Notes: generated by a model from the letters alone, not told the origin. A stretch of 64,000 bases of DNA from Acrasis kona (GCA_026419775.2 JAOPGA020001197.1:1-64000); one strand, 5' to 3'. Shown: positions 19,683 through 29,926, numbered from the stretch's first letter. Numbers and translations: made by a program.

Positions 19683-20624
19683 TTATTTTCTCTCAAACTC
19701 ACTCGGTTTACCACCACCCATGACTCCCAGGAATCTCTGTTGGAGCATAATCATGCACAAACATACAATGTGGATTTCATTACGTGGCGAATCAATCTCA
19801 ACTGTTAGTTCACTTTTAACATCCACAACTTTGGCGATCAACTCTCCATTTAGATTTACTGCAAAGTGGTGACCATATTCACCCACCATCTTCAAGATTT
19901 GCTGATTGTCTGCTCTTTCATAATTGAATTTTTTAGAGTTTACCTTAAATCGTTGTGTGCATGTCCCAAACTTTGTTCCATTACGCTTAACCACAAAAGT
20001 TGGATGCAACGATAATAACTTTTGCTTGATTTCAATCACATCTTGACCAGCTTGTATTTTGATCTTGAGAGGGTCCAGGCAAATGTGAGCTCTATAGGCA
20101 TGGTCGTCCTCGTCTCTTCCATTTTTATCATACACGGTAACTTGACGAGTGCTTCCATGTGTATTGGTGTGTACCATTCTATACATGATGGGATCATTGT
20201 TCGTAGTCTTCTTTTTGGTTTGGGTTTGCTTGTAATCATTCAAGTCGTCATCATAATCAATCTCAGTTCTTTTCTGGGTTGGTGCAGGCTTGTATTGCGC
20301 TTGTTTTTGATAGTCATCAACACGAGCATTTCCTCTCTCGCTGTATGAATCTTCATATTGTTGTACTTGGACTTTATGTTGCTCTTTTGGTGGATTATAA
20401 GAAGGAGAGTTTTGGTAGTGTTGAACAGGTACTTTAGGTTGGGGTCTTTCGAATGCTTCTAAGAAGTTATCCATAACCGCGGTGTCATTAATATGATCAA
20501 CATTCAAAGTTTTTGGCTGTTGGACTGAATATTGATTCTGATATTGCCGTACTTCTGGAACTTTATTTTGTTGTGTTGGTGATGAAAAGAATGGATCATC
20601 AAAAGGATTTGGTTCCCCACTCAT
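19683..20624 (-). CDS. LURP-one/scramblase-like (tubby-fold) protein
   Basis: 313 residues. Residues 1-150 are Gln/Asn/Pro/Tyr-rich and disordered, with an NPFDDPF-type start. Residues about 155-300 form a beta-rich domain (QVTVYDKNGR, GTKFGTCTQRF, GHHFAVNLNGELIAKVVD, IDSPRNEIHIVCLCMIMLQQRF). This matches the LURP1-related/phospholipid-scramblase tubby-like barrel, including the closing hydrophobic helix. The acidic NPF start could bind EH domains. It may be a membrane-associated lipid or signalling protein; the activity is unknown. Confidence 0.65.
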   Translation of the reverse strand: MSGEPNPFDDPFFSSPTQQNKVPEVRQYQNQYSVQQPKTLNVDHINDTAVMDNFLEAFERPQPKVPVQHYQNSPSYNPPKEQHKVQVQQYEDSYSERGNARVDDYQKQAQYKPAPTQKRTEIDYDDDLNDYKQTQTKKKTTNNDPIMYRMVHTNTHGSTRQVTVYDKNGRDEDDHAYRAHICLDPLKIKIQAGQDVIEIKQKLLSLHPTFVVKRNGTKFGTCTQRFKVNSKKFNYERADNQQILKMVGEYGHHFAVNLNGELIAKVVDVKSELTVEIDSPRNEIHIVCLCMIMLQQRFLGVMGGGKPSEFERK

Positions 20625-20789
20625 TGCTCGTTATCTGTCAAACATCAACTTACAATAAACGGCCGTTTTGCTATTTTCATGGAACAAAAGCCTTGTCCCA
20701 TGCCACTGACTAAAGTCTCACCACCAAGATCACAAATACAATCCTTCATTTAAAATTCGCTTAATTTCAATTTACAATTTATTGATTTA

Positions 20790-22448
20790 TTAAATTTTCC
20801 TCATCAAAAGAACATATGATTCTTCGTCTTCATCCTTTGTCATTTGAAACGATGTGGAAGCATCTAGATTGGGTGTCGCTACTGGTGTCGCTATTGGTGT
20901 TTGTGGGTTCATCTCATCATTTACCATGTTGGAAACTTTTATCTCGACAATAATCATGCTCCTGTCGCTTAACTTGGCCTCTGTTGTGATGACATCGTTG
21001 GGGCCAACCGACTCATAAAAGTTGTCCCTCAAGTTTACAAAAATATTTTTAATCAGCACTCCAGCTTCAAACTCCTCATTAGAGAACGAGAATACTTTTT
21101 CAAAACTATTGTTGCACTGGATAATTCTTCCCCTCCCACTAATTACCACAACAAGATCGGACAGGGAGTTGATGATACTTCTAGCTTTTGTTTCACTCCT
21201 AATGGACTGTTTCAGCAGTGTGTTTAGTTTGGACCGATGAACCTCTAATATCTCAACACGACTTTTCGTTAATTCCTGAATCTTCTTTGCAGATGAGATT
21301 TTTCGATACGCAAACATCACAAGGAGGGTAATCTCGGCCAACAACATTATAAACAAAATAACACACAACGGAATGATTTTGATGTAACTCACGCTCTTGT
21401 TGTACGAGAAGAATACAACATTCCAATGTCTATTATAAAACACAAGGTAGTTGTCTGATTCATGTAATGCCGCTCCATTTATCATACTCTTCACTTCATA
21501 GTCTTTCAAATCTACATCATTTCTCCCCTCCAGGCCAGGATAACCACTTGTTACCACACTCATATAGTTCATGGTGTCGTTGGCATCGTAAAGAGCTATC
21601 CCCTCTCCAGCATTTAAACTAGTAACTTGTCTTAACAGTTCATGTATCCTGAAAGCTGCCGCTTGGATGCTTATTGTTTTATTGTTCCTAATTACCGGAG
21701 CATATATGGTAACTCCGACGCCCCCTCCAACCGCTTTTGAGAATGTCAGCTTGGCGGTAGAGGCAGGAATACCAGATTGGTAAACCTCTAACAATGTTTG
21801 GTTTCTTGTTGGTTCTGCTCCAAGGTTGGTCCCAATGACAGCTTCATTATCGGGAAGATATTGGTTACAAACCCAATAGTAGTCTCTATACACATCCGGA
21901 ACTCTCGAGTTGTTAAGATTAAACGGAATAATGTTGTTGAAGTTCGAATAAACACCGCCCCATGCGCGATGCTGATCAACGTACTGTGATGCGTTCGCTC
22001 CTGGTACATAATCTAGATTCTCATAAAATGCAACCCAACTTGGTAGTTTAATCTCCGATCCATTGAGAGAACTAGAGGAGAGAGAGGCCACGAAAGGTTT
22101 GTATACGTCGTAAAAATTGACACTTCCATAGATTTGCAATAGTGTTTGAATGGTGTTGACGTTCGTAGTTATTGCGTTGATATTGTTACTCACAACGATA
22201 GTTTCTTTGGCTGCTTTATCTTTAAAATCAGCAATTGCTCTCTGTTCGTCAATACCCTGTAATACAAAGAACCCAGCTAGGGCTCCAGCCAGTGATAAGA
22301 AGAATATCACCAAACCTACGACGAGAAGAATAAAATCGACCACAGTGAACGACATATCTTTGTACAGTTTGGTGTACCTTTTTTTCCCTGACGAACTCCC
22401 ATCCTTTGAAGAGTAGGACTCACTTGAACGTTTAGAGCCCTCGGTCAT
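20790..22448 (-). CDS. CHASE-domain receptor with a C-terminal PAS domain
   Basis: 552 residues. A cytosolic Ser/Lys leader is followed by a transmembrane helix (~33-63). The extracellular part (~65-350) has the CHASE pattern VIGTNLGAEPTRNQTLLEVYQSG...YAPVI. A second helix (~355-382) and a linking helix lead to a PAS domain (IINSLSDLVVVISGRGRIIQCNNSFEKVF). The protein stops right after the last PAS strand (YVLLMRKI), then TAATAA and AATAAA follow. CHASE domains sense small extracellular ligands and normally feed a histidine kinase or cyclase. No output domain is present here, so it may signal through a partner. Confidence 0.8.
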   Translation of the reverse strand: MTEGSKRSSESYSSKDGSSSGKKRYTKLYKDMSFTVVDFILLVVGLVIFFLSLAGALAGFFVLQGIDEQRAIADFKDKAAKETIVVSNNINAITTNVNTIQTLLQIYGSVNFYDVYKPFVASLSSSSLNGSEIKLPSWVAFYENLDYVPGANASQYVDQHRAWGGVYSNFNNIIPFNLNNSRVPDVYRDYYWVCNQYLPDNEAVIGTNLGAEPTRNQTLLEVYQSGIPASTAKLTFSKAVGGGVGVTIYAPVIRNNKTISIQAAAFRIHELLRQVTSLNAGEGIALYDANDTMNYMSVVTSGYPGLEGRNDVDLKDYEVKSMINGAALHESDNYLVFYNRHWNVVFFSYNKSVSYIKIIPLCVILFIMLLAEITLLVMFAYRKISSAKKIQELTKSRVEILEVHRSKLNTLLKQSIRSETKARSIINSLSDLVVVISGRGRIIQCNNSFEKVFSFSNEEFEAGVLIKNIFVNLRDNFYESVGPNDVITTEAKLSDRSMIIVEIKVSNMVNDEMNPQTPIATPVATPNLDASTSFQMTKDEDEESYVLLMRKI

Positions 22449-22567
22449 GCTTAACTTAAAAATCTCTTATTCTGTTGCTTGGTGCGTTTCACAGTGAAGT
22501 GTGACATTTGATACCTAAAACCCTTTTTCAAAGTGAACTATTTAAGAGTGGACCTCGGACCTTTTGA

Positions 22568-22660
22568 GATGTTCTTCGGCTAATTCATCCGAAAACATCA
22601 AGCATCTACTTTTCCTTTGCACCCGAAGGATCTCTTTACCATAAAGAGTTCTCAACTCTT
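22568..22660. repeat. Cluster of three hairpin-forming inverted repeats
   Basis: Three inverted repeats follow one another. 22568-22579 pairs with 22589-22599 (GATGTT...AACATC, one bulge). 22632-22638 pairs with 22642-22648 (CTCTTTA/TAAAGAG). 22644-22650 pairs with 22654-22660 (AAGAGTT/AACTCTT). The last two overlap and would compete. No known RNA family was recognised. Confidence 0.4.
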
Positions 22661-23437
22661 CTGTTTTGCAAGCATTTATTGGTTAGAATGGTGGCACAAT
22701 GCCAGTTTGATACAAGTCTGTTACTAATAATACATACACCTCACCATCCTCAACATTTTTCTGTAAGCTTACTGCTGGTTACAAACAAAAACAGACACCG
22801 TCCAAGATTTCCAAGAGAACAATGGGCATACATACAAGAAATATTGGCTAACGTAAATCATATGAAAATGATTACTTTTCAGTTCCACTCAGGCAATGGT
22901 AGAGTAGAAAGACAGAACATAACTGAATCAGTTCTAAAACTCACCGATTAGCTAACGCTGACACTGGACACTAGTAATTCAAGACATTGCACTCAGTACC
23001 ACTCGAGACTTCGTCACACTTCGCGTCCAGAGGATGTAATCACATGATTAACTTTTGGAAAACATTAAAGTCCTTGACCAAACAAGCGTATCAGATCATC
23101 GAGGGGTACAAGAAAGGAGCATGATGACCTTAACATTAAACCAACACTTGTAAGGAAGAAAAGGAGCAAGCGTAACTCCAAGAAGGAGACCTCGTACCCT
23201 CGAGGTCCTGGGAGTGTTGTAACCCAAGACTTACATTGTGGAAGGTGGTGCCAATGCAATTTAAGTATGCAGTTCCGAGTAAGTTTCGCGGAACTATAAA
23301 TAAGGAACAAATTAAGTATTGAGCAAAATTCTGGTCAGGATTTGTGGAAGTTCTCTTCTATTAGTAATATCACGGAGAGGAGCGATCGTGTTGCATGAGT
23401 ATTAATGGGACAATTCGGTGAAATAAATAAACAAGAT

Positions 23438-23509
23438 ACTCATTTATTTTGCCTTCTTCATTTGGGATGCATAACACTCATTTGTTTTGCCTTCTTCATT
23501 TAGGATGCA
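23438..23509. repeat. 38-bp tandem duplication, about two copies
   Basis: ACTCATTT...TTTTGCCTTCTTCATTT...GGATGCAT starts at 23438 and again at 23476 with two or three mismatches, a 38-bp period. It is a short local duplication downstream of the RWP-RK gene. Confidence 0.6.
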
Positions 23510-23581
23510 TGCACAGAGGTATAGTAGATTGAAGCTAATGATAACGTCGTCTTTAATAATGTACAAAAGTTTATGTTAAGA

Positions 23582-23959
23582 CTAGCTATCAGCCGATTCT
23601 TTTTGAAAGTTATCCAATGCTTCTTGAATCCATTTTATATCACTCTTTAGCGAAACATTACTGGTGTTGTCAGGTTCATGCTTGTTCATAATAAATGATA
23701 TGTCTGCCTTGTTCACACCATTTGGTTTTTGTTTTGAATCTTGCTTGTGGTTAGGCCACTTCCCTATATTGAGCTCATAATATCTACGCTTTAATGTTGA
23801 CAATGAAATGTTGAGTTCCTTGCATGCTTCATTTTGTGATAGATGCATGCATTCTAGAATTTGTTTAGTGTCCACCTGTACCCTTCTTGACTTCGACTTT
23901 TTTTTGATCGAGGTTGGGCAAGAGTCCACAAACGTGAAGGATTTTGTGTGTGTGGTCAT
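23582..23959 (-). CDS. Small RWP-RK domain protein
   Basis: 125 residues, ATG at 23959. Residues about 28-72 fit the RWP-RK DNA-binding domain: LECMHLSQNEACKELNISLS followed by TLKRRYYELNIGKWPNH. This resembles the plant/protist pattern of an acidic-helix start, KEAAxELG, LKxxCRxLGIxRWP. The RK tail is replaced by NHK. A basic KKKSKSRR run precedes it and an acidic helix ends the protein. RWP-RK factors control nitrogen response and gamete or mating functions in plants, algae and amoebae. It stands alone in a gene-poor stretch. A missing exon is possible. Confidence 0.65.
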   Translation of the reverse strand: MTTHTKSFTFVDSCPTSIKKKSKSRRVQVDTKQILECMHLSQNEACKELNISLSTLKRRYYELNIGKWPNHKQDSKQKPNGVNKADISFIMNKHEPDNTSNVSLKSDIKWIQEALDNFQKESADS

Positions 23960-24155
23960 CCTTAGATAATTTATTTTATAAAATTAATTTGGAAATTAAT
24001 GTGATTTAGTTTTATGCAATAATATTCAATCCCCAAAATAATACAAGATCCTTCCTGAATAATTTACCCAAATCTATACTTTACAATTCCCTCCAGTATT
24101 CCTAAGGAAACATCTGCAGGACTTTGGACTTTGTAACGGGTGTGTATTTCTGGCG

Positions 24156-24207
24156 AATAATAATACGTATTATTATTAGGTTTTATTCTAGAATAATAAT
24201 ACGTACA
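24156..24207. repeat. AT-rich palindrome with a partial second copy
   Basis: 24156-24177 is a perfect 22-bp palindrome centred on TACGTA, with AAT repeats in both arms. A half copy (AATAATAATACGTAC) follows at 24193-24207. This could extrude as a cruciform or bind a dimeric factor. It may also be a fragment of a mobile-element end. Confidence 0.55.
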
Positions 24208-24429
24208 TAAATATGGAAGGAGGAGCTCCTAGAAATAAAACCTAAACGTTGTCTTTTTTGAATATGGACTAACAGCATCGATCAGCCAACAAGAGGTACA
24301 TCCAGTCCAATTCTCCTGTAACATTTGATACACAAGGGACAGTACAACTAGTGTAGTTTTCACAATAAATCCTTTTACTACACAATCGGTGTCTATCTGT
24401 TCAATTTCATCACAAACATAGATCAAATG

Positions 24430-24900
24430 GAGGTTGCATTTATTTGATGCATTCGATAGCTTGGTTGAAGAACACGTGTATCGTACATCCGAAAAGAAGC
24501 AGCACAATGCTTTACAAGGATCACTAATAACGCGACTGTTATGGAAGTGTTTGAAAAGCTATTTGATCCCTTATATAAAATGTCGGAGGAAGAAATGGTG
24601 TTGCAAGTGCTTTGATTCTTTTGACCATTGCTTGTATGCTGAGACAATAAACAAAATACTTTAAAAAAATCTTTGATGAGCATTTATGGGGTGTGAGTCG
24701 TTTGACTCGTTGACTGCCAGAAAAGAATTGGCGCCATCTATATTGATTTGGGAGTGTCTCACACGAAAGTCCTGCAGACACACCAATGTATTCGACAATA
24801 TCACGACTTGAAGTATCGTATCAAATTCTATTTTGAGAGAACATACAAGCACGCATTACATTTTCTTGAATTAGATGCTTCCATTCTTTAGGCCTCCTTT
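24430..24900 (+). pseudogene. Possible decayed coding region
   Basis: Protein-like segments appear in turn in different plus-strand frames. Examples are YIRKEAAQCFTRITN (HEAT-repeat-like), then GCESFDSLTARKELAPS, then YHDLKYRIKFYFERTYKHAL. They are separated by stops and frame changes without clear splice sites. This looks like the relic of a helical-repeat protein gene. Its parent is unknown and the call is tentative. Confidence 0.3.
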
Positions 24901-25232
24901 GCTCTTGCGCAACTATTTGAATTTGTTATCATGTTCCATTAAATAATATGACTTCTAGTTTATATAGTCACTATAGTTTAGTACCTATATAGCAGCTATT
25001 ACTTCTGCTTCATAAGGCATAATAAATGCAATAGTTCATGGTTATCAAATTTAATAATACAGAATTTAAAGTCGCATACCGTAACATTGCACTCTTAAAG
25101 TAGTATCATTAAAGTCTCTGCTGGTTTCTAAACAATTGTTCTCTACAAACGCACTTTTATTCTTTGGTTGTCCAGTTGTTCACACAACCCACTTGTATTA
25201 ATAAAGGTCAAAGTCAACGAAAGGCTACAAAA

Positions 25233-26750
25233 ATGAGTGAGGACAATAAGAAACACGTAAATTTTGATGACGATGTCGATGACGATCTATCAAGCAATGA
25301 AGAAGAGCCAGAAGATAACGAATCAGAACTAATAGCAGAACAAAATAGAGTGCTCCAACAACAAAAGGAACCAGTCAAGAAGGCAAAACTCGCCGACCAA
25401 GATTTAAAGACTTTAAATGTTAATGAATTGACTCCATTGAGCCCACAAGTGATCAGTAGACAAGCCACAATAAACATTGGTACCATCGGCCACGTCGCTC
25501 ACGGTAAAAGTACGGTCGTCAAGTCCATCTCTGGTGTACGTACTATCCGTTTCAAGACTGAAATGGTCCGTAACATCACCATCAAGTTGGGTTATGCAAA
25601 CGCAAAAATATATCACAATCCCAACCCAACATGCTCAAGGCCCCAATCATACACTTCAAGAGGTTCCGGACACGCAGACTCATTCCCCTGTGACATTCCA
25701 GGATGCGAAGGCAACTATGAATTGGTAAGACACGTCAGCTTTGTTGATTGTCCAGGTCACGACATTTTGATGGCCACCATGTTGAACGGAGCAGCAGTCA
25801 TGGACGCAGCACTCTTGTTGATTGCAGGAAACGAATCATGTCCACAACCACAAACTTCGGAACATTTGGCTGCCGTCGAAATCATGAAGCTAAAACACAT
25901 CATCATTCTACAAAATAAAATTGATTTGGTAAGAGAGCAAGAAGCCATCACCCAGCACGGAGAAATCAAGAGATTCATCGAAGGAACGGTGGCACATGAT
26001 GCACCCATCATACCCATCTCTGCACAACTCAAGTATAACATTGACGTGGTGTGCGAGTACATTACCAAAAAGATTCCGATACCCGTTCGCGACTTTACAT
26101 CATCTCCAAGATTGATCGTGATTCGTAGTTTCGACGTGAACAAGCCGGGAGAACAAGTAGAAGAGCTCAAGGGAGGAGTGGCTGGTGGTAGTATTCTGCA
26201 GGGAGTGTTGCGCGTCGGTCAGGAGATTGAAGTGAGGCCTGGAATCGTCAGCAAGAATGCCGACGGAACCATCAAGTGCAAACCAATCTTTAGCAAGGTG
26301 GTCACGCTGTTAGCAGAGGAGAACGAACTACAATACGCCGTTCCAGGAGGATTGATCGGAGTGGGAACGAAGATTGACCCCACATTAACGCGTGCCGATC
26401 GATTGGTGGGACAAGTGTTGGGAGAAGTGGGTCATTTGCCAAAGATTTACATTGAATTGGAAATTTCATACTTTTTGTTGAGAAGACTGTTGGGCGTAAG
26501 AGATTTGGAGAATAAAGGAAAGATTCAAAAGTTGACCAAGAGCGAAATGTTGATGGTCAACATTGGTAGCACCAGCGCCGGTGCTAGAATCGTCGCCGTC
26601 AAGGCGGATCTTGCCAAGGTGGTGCTGACCAGTCCAGTGTGTACACAAGTGGGAGAGAAGCTCGCGTTGAGCAGGAGAGTAGACAAGCATTGGCGTTTGA
26701 TTGGTTGGGGTCAAATCCGAAAGGGCAAAGAACTGGCTGTTGAAGAATAA
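25233..26750 (+). CDS. EIF2S3: Translation initiation factor eIF2 gamma subunit
   Basis: 505 residues from the ATG at 25233, chosen because it begins the acidic leader [14 protein letters not shown]; upstream codons have no ATG. GTPase motifs are G1 [10 protein letters not shown]3 DCPGHD and G4 NKID. A zinc-knuckle region (Cys in NPTCSRPQS and DIPGCEGN) and the long switch 1 ([20 protein letters not shown]) are typical of eIF2-gamma and aIF2-gamma. Two beta-barrel domains follow. The factor delivers initiator Met-tRNA to the 40S subunit. No intron was found. Codon use is more GC-rich than its neighbours, as expected for a highly expressed gene. Confidence 0.95.
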   Translation: MSEDNKKHVNFDDDVDDDLSSNEEEPEDNESELIAEQNRVLQQQKEPVKKAKLADQDLKTLNVNELTPLSPQVISRQATINIGTIGHVAHGKSTVVKSISGVRTIRFKTEMVRNITIKLGYANAKIYHNPNPTCSRPQSYTSRGSGHADSFPCDIPGCEGNYELVRHVSFVDCPGHDILMATMLNGAAVMDAALLLIAGNESCPQPQTSEHLAAVEIMKLKHIIILQNKIDLVREQEAITQHGEIKRFIEGTVAHDAPIIPISAQLKYNIDVVCEYITKKIPIPVRDFTSSPRLIVIRSFDVNKPGEQVEELKGGVAGGSILQGVLRVGQEIEVRPGIVSKNADGTIKCKPIFSKVVTLLAEENELQYAVPGGLIGVGTKIDPTLTRADRLVGQVLGEVGHLPKIYIELEISYFLLRRLLGVRDLENKGKIQKLTKSEMLMVNIGSTSAGARIVAVKADLAKVVLTSPVCTQVGEKLALSRRVDKHWRLIGWGQIRKGKELAVEE

Positions 26751-26757
26751 ATGTTTT

Positions 26758-29235
26758 TTATTTTGTTTGATGAATGCGTTCGTGTCTCCGTAGGTTGCTC
26801 ACCGTGGTGAATGATTTTGTACATCCGTGCGCGTTGCACGTGAAGGGCCTCTCTCCAGTGTGGATGCGTGCGTGCGTCTGCAGGTCGCTCCTGCGAGCGA
26901 ATTTCTTGCCGCAGTCGGGATGTTCGCACAAAAAGGGTTTGTTGCCGCTGTGCAGCTTGACGTGCCTCCGCAGGTTGGTAAAGTGTGCGAATGCCTTTTT
27001 GCAAACGTTGCACTTGTAGGGCTTGTCTTCGTCTCCGGTCTGGTATTCTCCATACTCACCGTCGATGCTAATGTCTTCGTTGAAATTACAGTGTGATGAT
27101 GTGGTTGGATTCCTCACGTGTTCGTTGGCGGCAATCCTTCTCTTCTTGTAGGCCATCATCATCATGACGTCCTCGTGATCGAAATCTTCCGGATCGAATT
27201 CTAATTCATCTCGCCGTCTCACCTTGTATGACGTTGGACTCTCTGGGCTCGTGATGGATGCGCTGCTCATGAGATTGGTTAGCATCGTTGGCGATGATGC
27301 ATTGTATCGATAGCTGTTGGCATCTTCTTTTGCTCTATTGTTGTTGTTCGTGCCTTGACAAGGTTGTTGAGGTGAGTGACTGCTGAATGTGAATTGAGGT
27401 TGTTGTTGTTGTTGTTGTCTTTGGAAGCGGTTGAATTGAGGTTGTTGCTGCTGTTGTTGTTGTGGGTGGTTCCATTGGAATTGAGATAAATTAACGTTTT
27501 GAGGATGTTGGAATGTAGGTGCAGGTTGAAAGTTAATGTTTTGTTGGTATGGTTGTTGTTGAGATTGTTGATAGGAAATGGGTTGGTGCATGACGTGCTG
27601 CTGCTGTTCCATCTTCATTGAGTGGAGTGATTGATGTTGCAATTGTTGCTGCTGCTGTTGTTGATTTTGCATCAATTGTTCCATCTTCATTTGCTGCTGC
27701 TGTTCCATTTTGATTTGTTGCTGATAGATGGCTTGCTGCTGCTGCATCTGTTGTTGTTGTTGTTGCATCATCTGTTCCATATTATGTTGGTGTTGTATTG
27801 CGCTTTTATGTACATGGTGGTGGTGATCGGTGGGTGGTGAAACATGAATCTCCGAAACTCTTCTCCTCACGCTCAAAGGTGCCATACTCTGGTTACCTTG
27901 ATGAATCTGAGTGAGAATGTTTAGATCCTTTCTCGTATTGTCTGTGGTGGCATAGATTGGAGAACTAGGCGTCGAAGCTGATGAAGGTGTTCGGTTGAGT
28001 ACTTTATTTATAAAAGTGCTTAGACGAGTTCCTTTACTTTGTACAGCAGCGGGGTCGCTAGATTGATCGTCAGGTGTGTGAACGCTAGTTGGTGTCTCTC
28101 CTGTGATTAATCTCTTTTTTATAGGTTTGATGAGGTCCATTATGCTCTTTCCCTTCTTCTTGACATTGTTTGTGTTGATGGTGGGTTCGTAATCTTGAAT
28201 GTGGTGTAAATCTTCTTTTGGAGACGGTATGGACGTATCGAGTGGTGGGAGTGGTTCGTCATCGTCGACCTCGTCCAATTCTTTTGATTCTTGTTCCATT
28301 TTTTTTCTCCACAGTTCTTGAAGATGTTCTTGCTTTGCTTGCATTTGTTGTTGGACCAGTAGAGCATTGTATAGATCGTTCATGTTTGGTAATGGATTCT
28401 GTTGGCAGGATGGTTTGTCAATTGAGTCTTCTGGGTTTAGGTAAAAATTACTTGTATTGGGACTTTGACCAATTGGCGAAATCATTCCGCTCAATGTTGT
28501 TGCAGTATTGTCATTTGGGCTGCCGATTGGTGACATTTTGTCGCTAAAGGAAAATAAACCTTGAGAATCGTTGCCGCCATCTTCGTCCAACATCATTGCA
28601 GTGCCGCTCATGAGTTGGTTCAAATTATGAGAGTACCTTCTTCTAACGACATTTGGTAGCGCCAGATTGTTTTTAGAATTTCTTTTATGTTCCAAGGGTG
28701 GTGCCTTTTCAACTGCCTTGCCATCTTCTTTTGTTGTTATAGGTTTTTGTCTCAAACTCTTCAAGATACTATTATTTTGTACATTAAACTCGGGTGGAGA
28801 ACTGCATTTAAGCGGTAGTTTTGACAATGGAAAAGATAAAAAAGTCCTCGCTGCCTCAAATACGGCAGTGGCAACAAGGGAACTACGAGTATCTTTAATA
28901 TTTAAACATTGTGTCCGCAGAAGTGTTTTCTCCGCAGGAATAGGATTGTTGCTAAAGAGTGGACAGGGACTGTTATCAATCATCGGAAACGTAGGTGATA
29001 TGAGGAATGAAGGCGAGTTCATAAAGGGCGGTGAAGTCAAATAGGGCGAATTCATCATCGGGCCCTTGTCAGCTATCATATCTCTTGTATCAGTACCTCC
29101 TGCACTCGAGCTGCTGAAAATGTCATCTTCGGTTATTATTTGGTTTGTAGGGGAACAAGAGTGTGAAGCTATCATATGTCCCCTGGACATACCTGCACTA
29201 ATAGATGAGTCCATTAGTTGATTGGTTAATAACAT
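26758..29235 (-). CDS. C2H2 zinc-finger transcription factor with polyglutamine tracts
   Basis: 825 residues from the first in-frame ATG (29235). Three zinc fingers lie at the extreme C terminus: YKCNVCKKAF...HVKLH, FLCEHPDCGKKF...HARIH and FTCNAHGCTKSF...HERIH. The linkers are SGNKP and TGERP. Fingers 2 and 3 have C-x4-C spacing, as in Zic/YY1/TFIIIA types. The middle (coded about 27400-27790) is dominated by poly-Gln with Met/His, and the N-terminal half is Ser/Pro-rich with many SP sites. A DNA-binding regulator is certain; the targets are unknown. It converges on eIF2-gamma with 7 bp between stops. Confidence 0.88.
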   Translation of the reverse strand: MLLTNQLMDSSISAGMSRGHMIASHSCSPTNQIITEDDIFSSSSAGGTDTRDMIADKGPMMNSPYLTSPPFMNSPSFLISPTFPMIDNSPCPLFSNNPIPAEKTLLRTQCLNIKDTRSSLVATAVFEAARTFLSFPLSKLPLKCSSPPEFNVQNNSILKSLRQKPITTKEDGKAVEKAPPLEHKRNSKNNLALPNVVRRRYSHNLNQLMSGTAMMLDEDGGNDSQGLFSFSDKMSPIGSPNDNTATTLSGMISPIGQSPNTSNFYLNPEDSIDKPSCQQNPLPNMNDLYNALLVQQQMQAKQEHLQELWRKKMEQESKELDEVDDDEPLPPLDTSIPSPKEDLHHIQDYEPTINTNNVKKKGKSIMDLIKPIKKRLITGETPTSVHTPDDQSSDPAAVQSKGTRLSTFINKVLNRTPSSASTPSSPIYATTDNTRKDLNILTQIHQGNQSMAPLSVRRRVSEIHVSPPTDHHHHVHKSAIQHQHNMEQMMQQQQQQMQQQQAIYQQQIKMEQQQQMKMEQLMQNQQQQQQQLQHQSLHSMKMEQQQHVMHQPISYQQSQQQPYQQNINFQPAPTFQHPQNVNLSQFQWNHPQQQQQQQPQFNRFQRQQQQQQPQFTFSSHSPQQPCQGTNNNNRAKEDANSYRYNASSPTMLTNLMSSASITSPESPTSYKVRRRDELEFDPEDFDHEDVMMMMAYKKRRIAANEHVRNPTTSSHCNFNEDISIDGEYGEYQTGDEDKPYKCNVCKKAFAHFTNLRRHVKLHSGNKPFLCEHPDCGKKFARRSDLQTHARIHTGERPFTCNAHGCTKSFTTVSNLRRHERIHQTK

Positions 29236-29926
29236 ACAACGTTTTTTAATGCTTGGGCTTCTCTCCTTGCTTATTGTATTAAATAGGAGGTGACTTTTGA
29301 CTGTTGTAATGATTACCACAAACGGGATGATTTCTAAAATGCAAAAAGCTTCTGATATCAACGAAACCGTAAGGTAACTTATCAACCATAGAACATCTAA
29401 ATAAATCTGTATGAATGATTCAAACCTTTCAAATTATTATTATTTTAGAAGGAGGTGTTGGTACATAAAATTTATATCATAAAGGAAGAAATACCGTATT
29501 AACATCTAGATGAACATAAAAGATGCAAACATCAGAGATTCTGACCATGAAGTTTCAACTCAGAAAGAGCTACTTCGCCATAGTCCACCGGTGGTATTAT
29601 CTCTCCCCGTGAATATCATGCTATCGTTCAATAAATAAAATTAATCGTTGAGACTTGTAAACGTTTAATTGTGGGCGCGTTCATGATGATACTTTTGTTT
29701 TTCTTGTAAGATGATTGTAAAGGCATCTTTACTTCCTTTGAATTTAATGTATTATTCTCATTATGTCTATTTCCACCCTGCTTAACACATATTATAGCAT
29801 GGTTGCCGATAACTACCATGAAAAAAATTAAACAACAGCAAAGATCAGTTAACCAATCGTAAAATTTGTTAACCTTCTGGACAACCAAGGACAACAACTT
29901 TAAAGAACACTAAGCCTATACTACAG
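29236..29926. other. Divergent promoter region, no gene seen
   Basis: This is the spacer between the zinc-finger gene and the calmodulin-like gene. A minus-strand frame at 29628-29897 lacks an ATG until its last 63 codons and has no recognisable domain. A 29-codon plus-strand frame near 29523 is followed by AATAAA but is too short to support. A long 5' UTR for the zinc-finger mRNA is likely. Confidence 0.4.

Larger units (their letters stand above)
22449..23581. other. Gene-poor region upstream of the CHASE-PAS gene
   Basis: The first 100 bp are the promoter side of the receptor gene. Three hairpins lie at 22568-22660 and a tandem duplication at 23438-23509. An 87-codon plus-strand frame with an ATG at 22688 has no recognisable domain, and I do not call it. 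Otherwise nothing was seen. Confidence 0.4.
23960..25232. other. Gene-poor region with a palindrome and coding debris
   Basis: This holds a 22-bp perfect palindrome (24156-24177), a possible decayed coding stretch (24430-24900), and AT-rich DNA that includes the promoter of eIF2-gamma. No intact gene was seen. Confidence 0.4.

Noticed and set aside
22688-22951. 87-codon plus-strand frame in the gene-poor region
   Set aside because: No similarity recognised, and its length is within chance for this amount of sequence.
29628-29897. 89-codon minus-strand frame with a hydrophobic segment
   Set aside because: It starts with TTG. The first ATG leaves only 63 codons and removes part of the hydrophobic segment, and no domain is seen. 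Likely 5' UTR of the zinc-finger gene.
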